Shown here: positions 21,901 through 34,487 of the stretch, in pieces
How positions within the stretch are numbered: the first letter of the stretch is position 1
Layout of the letters: every line of letters begins with the position of its first letter
From: Clavelina lepadiformis
Lineage: Eukaryota > Chordata > Ascidiacea > Aplousobranchia > Clavelinidae
Length of the DNA stretch: 64,000 nt
Assembly (NCBI RefSeq): GCF_947623445.1
Contig: NC_135242.1
Coordinates: 3,720,001 to 3,784,000, forward strand
Reading direction: 5' to 3'
Made by a program: the position numbers and the translations under genes
Notes under the pieces: generated by a model
What the model was told of the DNA's origin: nothing
Seen by the model: the letters and a program-made list of their open reading frames with translations, nothing else
Database searches by the model: none

Positions 21901-24900
21901 AATACAAAGCAAAAAAGCAAAGAATTTACTTTATGAATTTCAGGAAACAGTACTCACGTGTCCATTGTCGTCCAAGAGGTTGTTTGTTAATTTCAATTTG
22001 TCGAAGGAGACAATTTGCTTCATCCAGTGCCCTCCCTTGGCCGGAGAATCCGGGTGTCGATGGATCCGCGGCGGCATCGCGGCGTCCGCTTTTCCCGCCA
22101 CAGACCAACTTGACCTTGGGAAGAATTTACATTTTACTAAATTTTGGAAATCTACAAAACGGTTGTTTTTGGACGATGTTTTTAATGTATATAATTTTCA
22201 ACAAGTGTCCCTCAAAAAACATTTCTATACACGTAATAACAAATGAGCTAAATGGGAGTTACAATAAACAACAATTGATATTAAATCTGGCTCAACTGAC
22301 GTGTGAAAGGCGTAACGATATCTCTTGTCGTCGACTGGAACAAAATCCATCATTAAGATGTAATCGCTCTCCGCGTCAAGACCGAAGACTTTCACTTGAA
22401 ATGTGGGAAACATTCGCCTGGAAAAGGCAATAAACTTTTACTTCAGGAAACAATAAAATATAAAATGGCTAAAAGCTACTTAGAAAATATGGCGCAGATT
22501 GATGAAACTATGTTAATAAATAATATATTCTTTTTACTTTTTCTCTGACCAGTTTCGTACAAATAGACAAAGAATAATAATTTGAAACAATTTTTGCGAA
22601 ATGTTCACAAAAACGCTTGATCATACTCATTAACAACATATAGTAACTTCGTACATTTTCAAGTTCCTTTGAATTTTAATGTTTAAAAAGTGACTTAAAT
22701 CAATTTCAGAATTTGCTGCTCAAAGATTGATAACAACATAACAACATAACCTTACATGTTGAAATAATAAAAATCTTTACAATCTTTTTTCTTTGCTTCA
22801 TCTCAAATTGTTTTGTTTTAAGTTTCCGGAAAAGAATTTCGGATCTTAAACATTTCAAATAAAATTCCTCCAGTGAAGCTTTTTCAGTTTCACAGAAAAA
22901 AGAATTTTCCAAGCTGAGAGATAATCTCGCCCAGCAGGGACCAGTATACAGGCCGCCGGTGATTCATCGTTGTTTGAAAGCCGCAAAGCGATAAGAAAAC
23001 TTGTTAAACGATAAAAAGAAGCAATGTGCATGCAATTTAATCCGGCTGTACACAAAGTCCACAGTGTGGGCAGTGCAATACACGTTCTTTGGGAGGGTTT
23101 TATAAGCGGTATACAACGTCTAAGTTGTGATAGGGAACTGAATGAGTTATTTGCTAAATTTTACTTAACTTGCTTCTGCATTTTTTTATTAACACAACTA
23201 CAATCTGTGTATTAACAAATTACGTGACGTTGGTATATAATTAGTGCTATAGTTTTCATACCGGCATATATATCCTCTTCGCCTGTTCATGACGTATCGT
23301 TACGTTATAAAGTTAAACAAGAAGTACTTTTATAAAACAATTTATTTTTATTTAAAAACTTTCGCTTTCGCATCAAATTTTTCATAATTGCTGCAATTTT
23401 CCGGATATACATTTCACAGTAATTTGTAATTTTCTGACTATCAGCAAATTAATATGCTAAAATTAATACACTATACCCCCAGAACAGTAATACAGTATAC
23501 ATTGAAAATACGGACAGGTTGTTGTCCAATATGCTTTGACAAGATGCCTTGACAAGTCCAAACAAAACGTTTGAGGCACAAAATGCTCCGAGACCCAATT
23601 TTACAAAATTGTTGCGTTGCTGGTTTTTCAAAATCGTGTACAGCGAGAAAACTGGCAATTTTGTTTTCGAAGTTGTGACAATTTCCAGATGCCGCGGGAA
23701 GCTTGACTGCGTAACAATAATGATAATTCTTCTTACGGGATCGCTACAATAAGTTCTTATCACCAAATCTATTCATAAACAAAAGGAGTAACCACACCCG
23801 ATTAATACGTAAGGGTGGTTTTATATCTATAACTAACCAGCAGGCTAGAGAATTCGTAATAAATTGAGCTCACACTGCAAACGGATTTCACGTAGGCACG
23901 GAGAACGGTGTTTATGATGCCAAATGACTTACTCTGATGCTGTGTCTTATCAAAGTCTATGACTGCCCATGTATGAGAAAATTGTTTAGCTTGAGAAAAA
24001 CTTCGATCCGTCATTTGGTTTTGCTGAAAACTTTGCGTTTTCACGTTTTTATGTTAACTTATACGTCTGGAATAAATGTAAAAATATTTATTTATTGTCA
24101 TGTTTTATTCAACGTCAACACTTGTTTGACAAATAGCATTTTTATTGTTTTTACTTCACTGCCTTAGCTATTTCACATTTTCCTGTTTTTATTCTTTATT
24201 TCATTCTTTTAATGCTTTACCGTGCGCATTTAATCTAGGCCTGATTGCACCTGGCCGTTATGTAAGCGTTGTGTCGTTTGCGCATTGGAGTTTAGTTTTA
24301 ATTAGGTTGTGTGCTCGTGTACTGCTAAGAGGAGTGAGGAATCTTGCAGGAAAGTTTAATTGGTGTCCCGGGTCACCTTGACTGCCACACAGAACCTGGC
24401 AAGGGTAGGGTATGTAAGGGTAGTACTGTAGCACTGTAAGTAAGGATAAACGTCTCTTTTGCCACCATGTTGTACAAGTAGCGTCATACATTCTGTCATT
24501 TTATATTTACCCAAGACGTCATAACTCTACCGTTGTCAGACAGGGTAACTTTGTGTCAATGTTACGTCACCAATCGGCATTTGAAAGTTTGTCTAAGTCA
24601 CTCTATTCAAGGGAGATCATACTTTTTGTGACTTTGTTTGCTATTCGCTGGCACACTTACTGACATCACAAAAGCTATAGTGTTTGTTGTCACGTGTAAT
24701 TTGTGACGAGCAAACACGCGATAGGTGAATTCGTAATTATTAGTCATTTTGGCATTTCAGAAGTAGCCCTTTTAACGCCATTTATATTGATATGTGATGT
24801 TTGATTGGAATTCTTTTCAATCAAAAAATTAGTTTATCATTTACTTTATAATGTCATATGACGATTGGTGAAAATTCCGTTTCACAGCTTAATTTGCGTC

Positions 24901-26431
24901 ACGTCACACAAATTTGTCCATAATGACGGAATCTAGACAAAATATGTCAAAGGCAATAAAAATTTTCCTTTTAGTTTCTAATTAAAGTATTAATTATTCA
25001 ATAAAAATATTATGTGGTAGCTAGGATGATTACACCTAAAGCTTTAATAATGATTTACGCACATTTTTTACAAAAAACTTTATTTTCGAGTTTTTATGTT
25101 CAAGCATTACTTTGATAAATGTTTTCTAAACAAAGAAAGTAAAAATTTACTTCAAACCGACGGTCCCTGAAAAGTTGTGAATTTGTCGTTTAAAGAAAGG
25201 AAATGGAGATAAATGAGACTGACTATACACCACTAGTTATGAGCAATATCTGTAAATTTATACTTGCTGTTCTTAAAAATTACAGCTCTTTAGTAAAATG
25301 ACTGCACAAATGTAGCAAAATCAATAACGGGAGGAGCTTCTTAAATTTTTGCTGAATGATCAGTTCATCATTAATTTTAGGAAAGTTTTAATTAAATACA
25401 TTGATGCACTCAAAATTCGTGCGTCATTATTCCGAGCATCGTTTGTAAGGCTTAACATTGTAAAATTAAATCTAAGGACATTATTTCATGGAGATTTATT
25501 ATGATTTTTAATATGATTTAATAATTTCAATATGATTTAACGTAATTTAGCATGATTTACTATAACTGATAACGTTACTTTGACGATTTAATATGACTTT
25601 TAGTCTAACATTTTTATTTTTAATTTTTAAGCTAAGGATTAAAAATTTTTAAGATTTTTGATTTAACAATCCTGGTTCATATTTACATCGGACTTTTAGC
25701 CACAAATTTCCGGCTCACCTCCCCGCCTTCGTAACAATCATCTCCGTTCCCAGATCGTTGAATTCACCCCACAGTGACTTCATCTCCAGCCTCGCTTCCA
25801 CCTTCCTCACCTTCTCGTTCTTTTGCACCGGCTCCTCTCGCACGCATGACGTCATCGACACGTCATTGGGGCTCGGCGCGTTTATAGATGACGCCATCGT
25901 GGGTTTGGTAGCGCTGTTTGTCAGTTCGTGGACGGCGTTTTCGAATTTGGAAAGTTCGGACGGGGCGTTCGGTCCAATACATTTCTGGGGTTCGTACGGA
26001 GGGGGCGAGTTGTAATGGGGGGTGGAGGACATGACAGACGAGTATGCGTCGTTCGTATTATTCCTTGGCTCCTGCTCAAGCCCATATTTTGCCGCCATGC
26101 TTTCTCCCAGAGCGTTGTAAGAGCAAGAAAGTGATGACGATTCGGAGCTTGGCTTCCTGAATTCTTCATATCGCCCCGGACTTGCCAAATCTCGTTTGTT
26201 CTCCAACTGGTAGTAACTGTTCGGATGGTAGCGGGCGTTGTAGTCGTCCGTATGACTGGTCTGTTTCCTGTGATCCAGGAGTGTGAGCTGGACTGGACTT
26301 AAGGCGGACACCATTTCCGCGCTTGAGTTTGCGGATGCTGATCCGCCGGCTCCGTGAATATCTCCGCTTCGCGGGTGCTGTGCAAGCATCGAGTTGTAAG
26401 TGTGGTGGCTCACGGCGATCCGAGTACACAT
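15965..26431 (-). CDS. Tbx1/10: Tbx1/10 T-box transcription factor, 619 aa, 7 exons
   Basis: Exons, 5' to 3' on the minus strand: 26431-25719, 22417-22301, 22114-21958, 20808-20653, 17583-17516, 16871-16699, 16440-15965. They total 1860 nt, phases agree at every junction, and introns are GT-AG. The T-box spans about residues 215-401: [122 protein letters not shown] and [19 protein letters not shown](Y/F)QPRFHV together with [13 protein letters not shown] is typical of the Tbx1/10 subfamily and unlike Tbx2/3, 4/5, 6 or 20. The long N-terminus is Ser/Asn-rich; the C-terminus is Pro/Tyr-rich. In ascidians Tbx1/10 acts in the cardiopharyngeal lineage, favouring pharyngeal muscle over heart. The start at 26431 is the first usable ATG, but the frame stays open upstream for about 80 nt, so an extra 5' exon is possible. 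Confidence 0.95.
17203..17220. repeat. (ATCT)n microsatellite
   Basis: About four and a half copies of ATCT in the Tbx1/10 intron between exons 5 and 6. Confidence 0.9.
17584..20652. other. Tbx1/10 intron 4 (3.1 kb)
   Basis: A long intron separates the AYQNHR exon from the ITQLKI exon. No exon, RNA gene or clear transposon is seen. The minus-strand frame at 19361-19651 and those around 19841-20279 have no recognisable product. Confidence 0.6.
22418..25718. other. Tbx1/10 intron 1 (3.3 kb)
   Basis: The largest intron of the gene, directly after the exon that ends within the T-box. No coding exon is recognised in it. It holds the CRE-like cluster at about 24481-24909, listed separately, and several uninformative short frames. 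Confidence 0.6.
24481..24909. promoter_or_regulatory. Cluster of CRE/ATF-like, E-box and CCAAT motifs in Tbx1/10 intron 1
   Basis: Within about 430 bp there are GACGTCAT (24515-24522), TTACGTCAC running into CCAAT (24562-24574), CACGTG (24691-24696), TGACG (about 24703), an inverted CCAAT near 24863 and a double GCGTCACGTCAC (24896-24907). ACGTCA-type hexamers are expected only rarely at this density. It is a candidate intronic enhancer. The motif matches are visible; activity is inference. Confidence 0.3.
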
Positions 26432-29400
26432 TAGCCCGCTGATTTGAAAACTCTTCTCGATAGGACAAGCTCGTTCAAAGTTGCAAATAAATGAAAGCCT
26501 ACTTCAAACTTAAGCTTAACCAACGACCTTTTCAAATAAAAAATAACTTCATAATAAATATACCATCATTGTACTGATAACTTGCTAGTAACTAGTCATA
26601 AGCTTTTACCAATAACCTTGCAAAGTCGATTTCAAAATCTTCTTCTGCACAGGTGTGTGTTCATCAAACATCTATTTTATTCGCTATTCTAACGCCGGTG
26701 GTCACTGAAATTCGATCGTTTTAGATTCACTGGGCGTGTCGTCAACAATTCGTGTAGTTTCCATGGCGACAGGTCAAGTTATGTGAGGAGTCAATATGCA
26801 TATTGGAACATAAAAGGTCAAAGTTTATGAAACTGTATTTTCCGTTTTACCGTCAAAAGACGAAAATCACTTTGTCTCTTTTGTTTCGTTTCAGCTGACA
26901 GGTTATACTTGTCACGTTGTACTTATAAAGTTTCCACCCCGCTTAGTGGTATACAACTTATGGAATATCGTAAAATAGTTACTCCAGTTTGTTTCTGAAA
27001 TCTCACAAATTACATCTTTAATTGCTTCTTTGTGGTAACACGCACTTTTTTGCACGAATTGCGGGTTTTTGGTCGATCTAATTGAACTTATCTCTTTGGC
27101 CTACTTACAGTGTACCGTAACGATTTATATTAACCGAAACGTTGCAAAACCTACGAGGGTGCTCACGTTTTCATACAAAAGGAAATCCTTATTAAGACAT
27201 TTAGTTTCTATCCTATCACTTGTTAATCTTCCCACTTCAGATCAAAGATTCTTCTCAACCTGTTCCAGCCCTGCCGATTATATCTCTCTATTTGTTTAAA
27301 CTCCTAAATGGATAGACGACGGTCAAAGAAGGCGACGTATCCGTGCCTAAGTGCCGGTTTAACTTCGCACTTGTGACCGCCGATTTGTTATTGTGCTTCG
27401 TTATTTCCTTTCAAATCAATTTGACTGTATCGGTAAATAAAACGTAATGAAGCTGAATACATCTGGCGCTGCGCTACAAATAGATGCACGCCGGAAAGTG
27501 TCGCTTTCTTATGTTTCCAACTACAGTGCTTCTTTTGTTAATATTAGACGATTGCTTATAACAAAAAAAATATTAACAACAAGCTTAATTTATAGTTTTC
27601 TGTTTTTCGTATTATATATATTTTTTCAGATAAACAGAACGTCAAACTTTTTGTATACGCCGCTATGCGAATTTGTTTTCTGACATCGCCTTTATAATAT
27701 TTTGCTCCTCATGACATTTCAAAGGACCTATAGCCAACACTAATGGACGAAATTACACTCGGAATCTTTTTACGTTTTGCGATTTAAACTGAACTATCTC
27801 TTTTGTGTTGTACATTAAAAAAAGTAAAATCAAAATTGAATCAAAATTGGAACTATACATAGAAATAGGTGGACGAAAACAATTTCTGGCATACAATGAA
27901 AGTTGGATGACATTTGAATCCACTCAACAGCCCAGCTAGCTTGGCTGTCTGCTCGACCCTCATTTGTTAATCATGCGTATTGCGATTTACGTCAAGTTTA
28001 CATGTTTTGTTTACATATAAATTTCCTCTGATTAAAATATTACGTACTGTATATATACTATAAAACATCTGTTACCCTTTCAGCTGTATCAAGGCTTCAG
28101 CTATTTCAAGGTTTCTGTCTATCTACTTTCTTTCACTTAAAGTCAAACCAGGTTAGATCGTAAACATCCGGTCAACTGCATCCTGTTCCAAACGTCGGTT
28201 GATCATCTCAATATCGTATATGTCTGACACATGAAGATGTTGATCAGGTCTTCTTGCTGTATGAGCGGTTTAAGTTTTGAAAAGATGGTTTTTAAAATTG
28301 TTCAGCTCTTTTTCTCATAGTCGGTTAAACTTTGTTCCTTTCTTTTACGCAGTACGTTTGTTTACATCTATCTACAGGAACTATACTCGTAATACAAAAG
28401 CAGATCTTTCAATGTTTTTGCTGAAAATCTAAAATTCTTGTATTTCCCTAAACTAACATCTTATTATTTTACAAAATGCACCGACCTTAAAATTACGAAG
28501 CATCTGAACAACCTAACATATTTTTGGAAAACCTTACCGGCCCGAAACTCCATTCTTGACGAAGAATTCGAGAGAGTGATTGAGTTTTGCTAAGACCAGC
28601 GTGGTTATGATAGCACGTAGCCATTTTGTGAATTGCATGCTCGAGAGAAAAGACGAGTGGTCGGTATTGGTGCAAGCTAGTAGGGGTGGCATTTGGTAAG
28701 ACTTTCCGCACACAACCGTACGTGCTTGCTGGACTGGGCAGTCGTTACCGGGAGTTTTCGTTTCACGGCAAAAAGGCAACGATTTATCTTGATTGTTTTT
28801 GAGTCACGGTGATGGCTTTTGGCGTTAACACACGCGCAGGGCGGCGCACAACAAAGGAATAGCGTTGTGTGCGCCACCAAGGTGATCACATTGCGATACT
28901 TTAAGCGTTTCAAAAATCTTGATAAAGGTGTCTTCATTTTGAGCTACGAGTGCTGGAAAGATATTAATAACCGCATTAGCGGAAGATAATCCTTTTTTGC
29001 GGTTCTAAAGCTCCAGCCTTCTCACACCTTTAGCTAAACTAAACACCACATCGTTAAAACAAAACAAATAAGGAAAAATGTTTCTACCCTAAGAACGCAT
29101 GACCACGAACAAATGCATAGACAAAAAATATGAACTTTCCTTCGCAAAAGACTACAAAGCCTTAAATCCACAACCATTGGGTCACAATATTACTATAAAG
29201 CGTTTGTGGCCTAGTTTAGGCTACATTCAAGGACGGTGGTCCGTTAAAAGTGCCACGAAAAATTGCTGAAACAATTAGCGCTGGGGTTTTCCCTTCTCAG
29301 TTTACCATTTTTGCCTTCTCGTTTTTCATTTTCTAACTATCAGCGTCGAGGTTCTTTCATCAAAAAAAAATCCGAACTTGGCTTAAGCGAAAAGGCTTGG

Positions 29401-32400
29401 ATAATAGCAAATCGACTCTAAGCAAACAGATCTTAACACTTACAGTTATAGTGATCATTAGACTGTATACTGGTGATGCAAAACTATATTCGAAGCTATT
29501 TTTTTACGGATTTATCTTGTAAAAAAAAACAAACGTCTTTGGTTACTTTAGCGCCAAATTATTGGGTAAATTAACCAAAAAACAACAATTGAGTCCACGT
29601 TTAACTGCTGCTCCCTCACTATTAATGCTGGTTTTACCAAACGCCAATTTGTCCTTATCTGGCACCGGAATTTTGTTTCTGGTGTTTAGGATTCTTGATA
29701 GGGCACAGATCGTAACCTACCACTGCTGGCTAATGTACAGTCACGTCATGCTGCCGTTAATCGTATACAAAACAAACCGATATATAGAATGAATTAACAC
29801 TATGTACTAGCACTCACTTCAATTTAAAGTTTTATTCTCAAATTTATGCCAGTAAAACAACACTTCCATTCAAATTTTACGTAAAAAAATTATACTTGTT
29901 GTTACTGCACCCAAATATCGCAACGTCAGTTACGCATTGCTCAAGTTAGCATCATAAATTTTTTAATTTTCTAAACTGTTGCAGGTAATTATTGTTCGCA
30001 GATGTAAGACTTTAGATTTAATTTGGGCATAAAATTGTTTGAAACACTTATTTTCAAAATATTGATCTGTTGTAATGGTCTTTATTCTTATCGGCACTAT
30101 CCGATATAGGGCTTCACAAAATGGTGAGATTAATGCCTTGTAATTGATTCAAGCGCTGGCTGTTTATGGAATTTGACGTGTTTAATCGCAAGATAACGCA
30201 AATATTACGTAAACCAGGCTCGCAACTTTCTTGTCTATATGTAAGATTAAAAAGAAAGTTTGTTAGTTTGGAAAAATATCGTTTAAAATGTGCATGTTTT
30301 ACTCTAGCAAATGTTGTGTTTTACTTATTACCCTGAATTGTATTTTGACATTTTTCAGTGCTTCTAGGCAGAAAAGTTTTCTAAAAAATTTCTGTACAAA
30401 ATTGCACGTTCTCATCGTTTTTTGTAACAAGCAATGTTTCGAATTACGTCACAAAACAACGTCGCGATGACAAACCAGTGCCGGCTTGATGAAGATCGCT
30501 TTCGTCACAACCGCGGTGGGAATTAGGTTAAATATTCAGACTTAGAGTCTAATCGCTGACAAGTTCTATTATAAACCAATACAAACAAATAGAAGCACCT
30601 GCTGTGGTTGTGAGATTCGTGTCATCAGTTCGACTGAGATGGGATCTGTTTCGCTTGTTCTTACTTGTCATTTTACTGGAGAAGACTATTAGACGCTCGT
30701 AAGACTTATTTATTTTTGCAAAGATCTTTTCAAAAAAAAATATATAACATTACATATTATTGCAGAAAATTTAAAGTTTCAAATGCCGTGTATAGTTACA
30801 ATCAAGGCGGAAAATTTAGAAAACATATTTATCGCCAATATCATATTTAATGTCGCAGGAGAGATTTTTGCTTTGCAGTTTATTAAATTATATTTATTAT
30901 GAAGAAAGACAAGCGTTCACGTCCGAAAAATGTCAGTTTCATCTATTGTAATAAATATAGTTCCTGCACTTTTTCCCTGATTGCAGCTACAAGGTAAAAA
31001 TATGTCACCGTATAACGTTTTTGACAAGTTACATTAGAATGTGTAGCGCAGTCGCAGTCTGACTTCAAGCATTGGATATTTGCACAAAACGTATATCACG
31101 TAACCACAATTATTTTTATGTGCGTTAATTATTTATAAGTTTTCAAAGCGTTTCCTTTTAGTTATAAAATCATGCATTTCCTTTCTATAGCAGGCTATCC
31201 TGAAATTTCAAAGTTAACTGCATTATAATTATTCCCAAATATAAAGTCATTCTTACTGGCGCCCCACCTTTGGCAAACAATACTGCAAACATTAAAACTA
31301 AACTTTCAAGTCATTTCGGAAGTCAACAACGAATTTGCAATGACAACAATCATCATAATAGGTATTATAGAACACAATTTCCGTCAACTTTTACTCGGTG
31401 ACGTCATTCAAAATCCGTCCGTGATCCTTTTCTTACGACTAGCGAACTTGTTTTAGTTTTGCGGATTATTTACTCTCAACAATGCTGGCTTTGGTACGTC
31501 ATACCGTTAAATCTGCTCCTTGTTAAGCAGCGACGTCACCGACTTAAAATCGCGCACCTGTTCAGGTTTGGCTTTCGCATCTCGAAGAATTTGCATCGGG
31601 GCAAGTCGTCCTAATGCGATTTATGACGGGATTTGTGGCATCAAGTAGCCGAAAAGTTTTCGGGATTATCCCGTGAAAGTTTGCTAAGCCTCTCGCTATC
31701 TGACTGATCGCTATTGGCGAAAGGCGAAGCACGTGCTTCTTCGCTCTATGACCATACAATGGAACGGCCGAAACATCCGCGTGCCGTGGTGCTTGTTCTG
31801 CTTGGACAGCGCAAAAACGACATTTTCAGACGTCAGTCTCTCTCTGCAAATGTCGCTCACATCCAGAACCAACAGGGATTACAAATAATCAGAGATCCTC
31901 GGTTTAGTCATTGGTTAGAAATTGAGCTCTCGTATTTCCACAATTTTGTGCTTTGCCACAGATCAGACAAAAATACCTAAACTTTGTTTTAAATATTTTT
32001 GTTGACTCCAGCGTTTAAAAACTTTATGTTTTTATCTTGGCAACATAATTGCGCGGTAAAGTGTTGGTTTTGTCGTCTTCATCCACGATGACGTCAATCA
32101 ATTAACAGGCTAAGATTGATGACGTAACATCTAACTGGTCCTCCCAACATTTAACGATGCTGTCCGAATCTGTCGCTAAAAGTTGTAAAGCTTTGACCTT
32201 ATCACGTTGACCTTCGTTGCGTTTTACTTCTGTGAAAATTAAATTTAATCTTCTTTGATGACTGATTTTATAATAACAAGAACAGTTCAATATTTTACGA
32301 TAGCGAAATCTCAGCTTTAAACGCCTGTATTCGGTTTTATAACAAAGCGTTTTGATAAAAACGTTTGATATCCACAACTCTATTGCCGGAACACTCATAA

Positions 32401-34487
32401 AACAACTTACGACTTAATCACTTAGTTAGATTAAAACATCTTCGCACCGTTTTATTAAGTCTTTGTCTCCCTTAATATCGGTCATTGCAACTTCACACAA
32501 CCTGCGGTTCAGGCTAATGCGACTGAGTGTTGGGTTGATCTATTAATACACGGGTGGCCTCCTAAAACGATGTTTTTTACATCTCGTGCCAAAATTCAAA
32601 GTGATGCAGCTTTTCAGTATTTTCCAACGACTTTCGTTGTAAGTCGGCGATCCAGCTAAGTACGCAGTCGGTTTGGTCACTGTTGTCTTTTGTGAAATAA
32701 TGTTTGCCGGCAATTTGTTGGCTGCAAACTGCCAAGCTGATAAAAATAAAGTGAAATGCAGCGATGTTTTGTGCAAGGCTACATATAGTCCCAGTTTAAT
32801 GAAATTAAATGTCATGTAATTGATCAGTGTAAACGACCTCCCGTTTCCGTAAGGCATTAAAGTTACAGAAGGTTATATTCCGACTTCATTGCCGGCCTAA
32901 TCCCAATGCGATTAAGAACCGTTTGTATTTGGACTATTACGTGTGTTTTGCGGTTAAGTCCAGCAGATATAGCTCGGTTTCGTCAAGGAAATTGCCTTGA
33001 TTAGCCGAATTAATGAAGTTACTAAACCCCAGAGAGAGAGAGAGAACCATACGCCTTGAAAGATGGAGAGCCAATTGTTCTCTTATGACGTTTAAACATA
33101 TCCATTATCGTCTCTAACAACAATCAGCCAATGATTGACGCCGACAATGATTTGAATCTCCCAGGGATCTCTTGTCATTATCAATTGGCCACCTCGACGC
33201 GCGTATCTATTCAACGCCGCTTACCACCGTCTGTACAAGCTGGTGCATGTATTATCATTTAAACCATGTATAATCCCTGGTATTTTCATGTTGTTTTGGG
33301 TGGAACGCGAACCAATTATTTCAATCCGTAACCACTTTCAATGTGATGAGTTCGATGTAGTTTTAGCAAACCGCAAGGCCAGTTGTTTACAGCCAGGTTC
33401 GAAATTCGTCCCTAGTGGTGGCGCATTCACGCAAATATGCTCAACAAATAATGCGCTGTCAATACTTACACATGACGATCAGAAGTTTAATTTTGTTCGA
33501 ATCCATTCTGTGTGGCTTCTGTCCAAATGAAGTTGTAAGTCCACCGGGAAAATTGCTGCCGACTACAAGTCGATCCAAGATCATCAGTTGACTGTTTTCG
33601 AGTGAACGACTGAAATAGATTTCTATAGTTGTGACCTATTCCTAGCGTGTGGGCGCGTTTAGTCAGTTGTTTTTTTCACTACACGTATACTCTTAATGCC
33701 ATTGGCTGTTTCTTATCAGGTCGACATCAAATCATTACAAGTTTGACAGGCGGTTGTAACTCTTAGTTAAGTTTTATGTAAAGCCATATAATTTCCTACC
33801 AAATGTACGGTCCTTCTTTTCAATTAAGTATCTGTGCAGCTAAGTACGCTGCCTAATTCTTGTACACAGACGTGCATACAAGCACACGCATTAACTAGAG
33901 GGTCCCAAGTCTAACAGAACAAGTGTACTCAATCATTTATACATGTATATGCAGTGGTGGAGGTATCAGGTTCAGACACTTCAAATCTTTTTTGTGGTGT
34001 CACCATCGTACCTTGATTCCACTTTGTGTCTCATCTGCACAAATACTAATGGGTGCAAGATGACAAAGTTGCCCTGAATGTCTTGAAGTTTCTCATTTAA
34101 AAAAATGGAGTTAAGCATTTGGTATTGTTAATATATTCACGCATACACAGTGCTGTAATGATATAAATAATACGCGAATAAGTAGAAATGTCTGCAGAAA
34201 GATCAGAGAAGATTAAAGTCATAGCAAGGACAATAAAATTATTATTGGTGAGATAAGAAATGAATAAAAGAAGAGGCTTTTGTCACACGAAAGATAAACC
34301 AAATTATAAGAGTTAGCCATAGACTTGACCAAGCACAAAAATACTTTAAAAAGTCTTCATTGAATTTTTACTAAGCATGTAATGGCGGCGGTACCGGTGC
34401 CAGTTCATCCAGTGAGAGATGGAAAGTATAATACTGTGGCTAATAAATATAAGGGGTTTCCCCTGATAGGGAAATAAAGTTGTCAAA
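26432..34487. other. Gene-poor interval between Tbx1/10 and cyclin A
   Basis: The left end should contain the Tbx1/10 promoter; both flanking genes run leftwards. The right end would hold the cyclin A 3' UTR. A short minus-strand stretch ending at a consensus donor (GCCG|GTAAGG near 28541) resembles an exon, but no frame is recognised and no partners were found. The frames at 31562-31980 and 32102-32857 are also uninformative. A simple (AG)7 repeat lies at 33031-33044. Nothing else can be supported. Confidence 0.4.
33031..33044. repeat. (AG)n microsatellite
   Basis: Seven AG dinucleotides in the interval upstream of Tbx1/10. Confidence 0.9.

Noticed and set aside
21933-22433. 166-codon plus-strand frame
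   Set aside because: Lies antisense across Tbx1/10 exons 2 and 3; the minus strand has an unmistakable T-box.
25758-26015. Plus-strand frames over Tbx1/10 exon 1
   Set aside because: Shadows of the GC-richer N-terminal coding exon.
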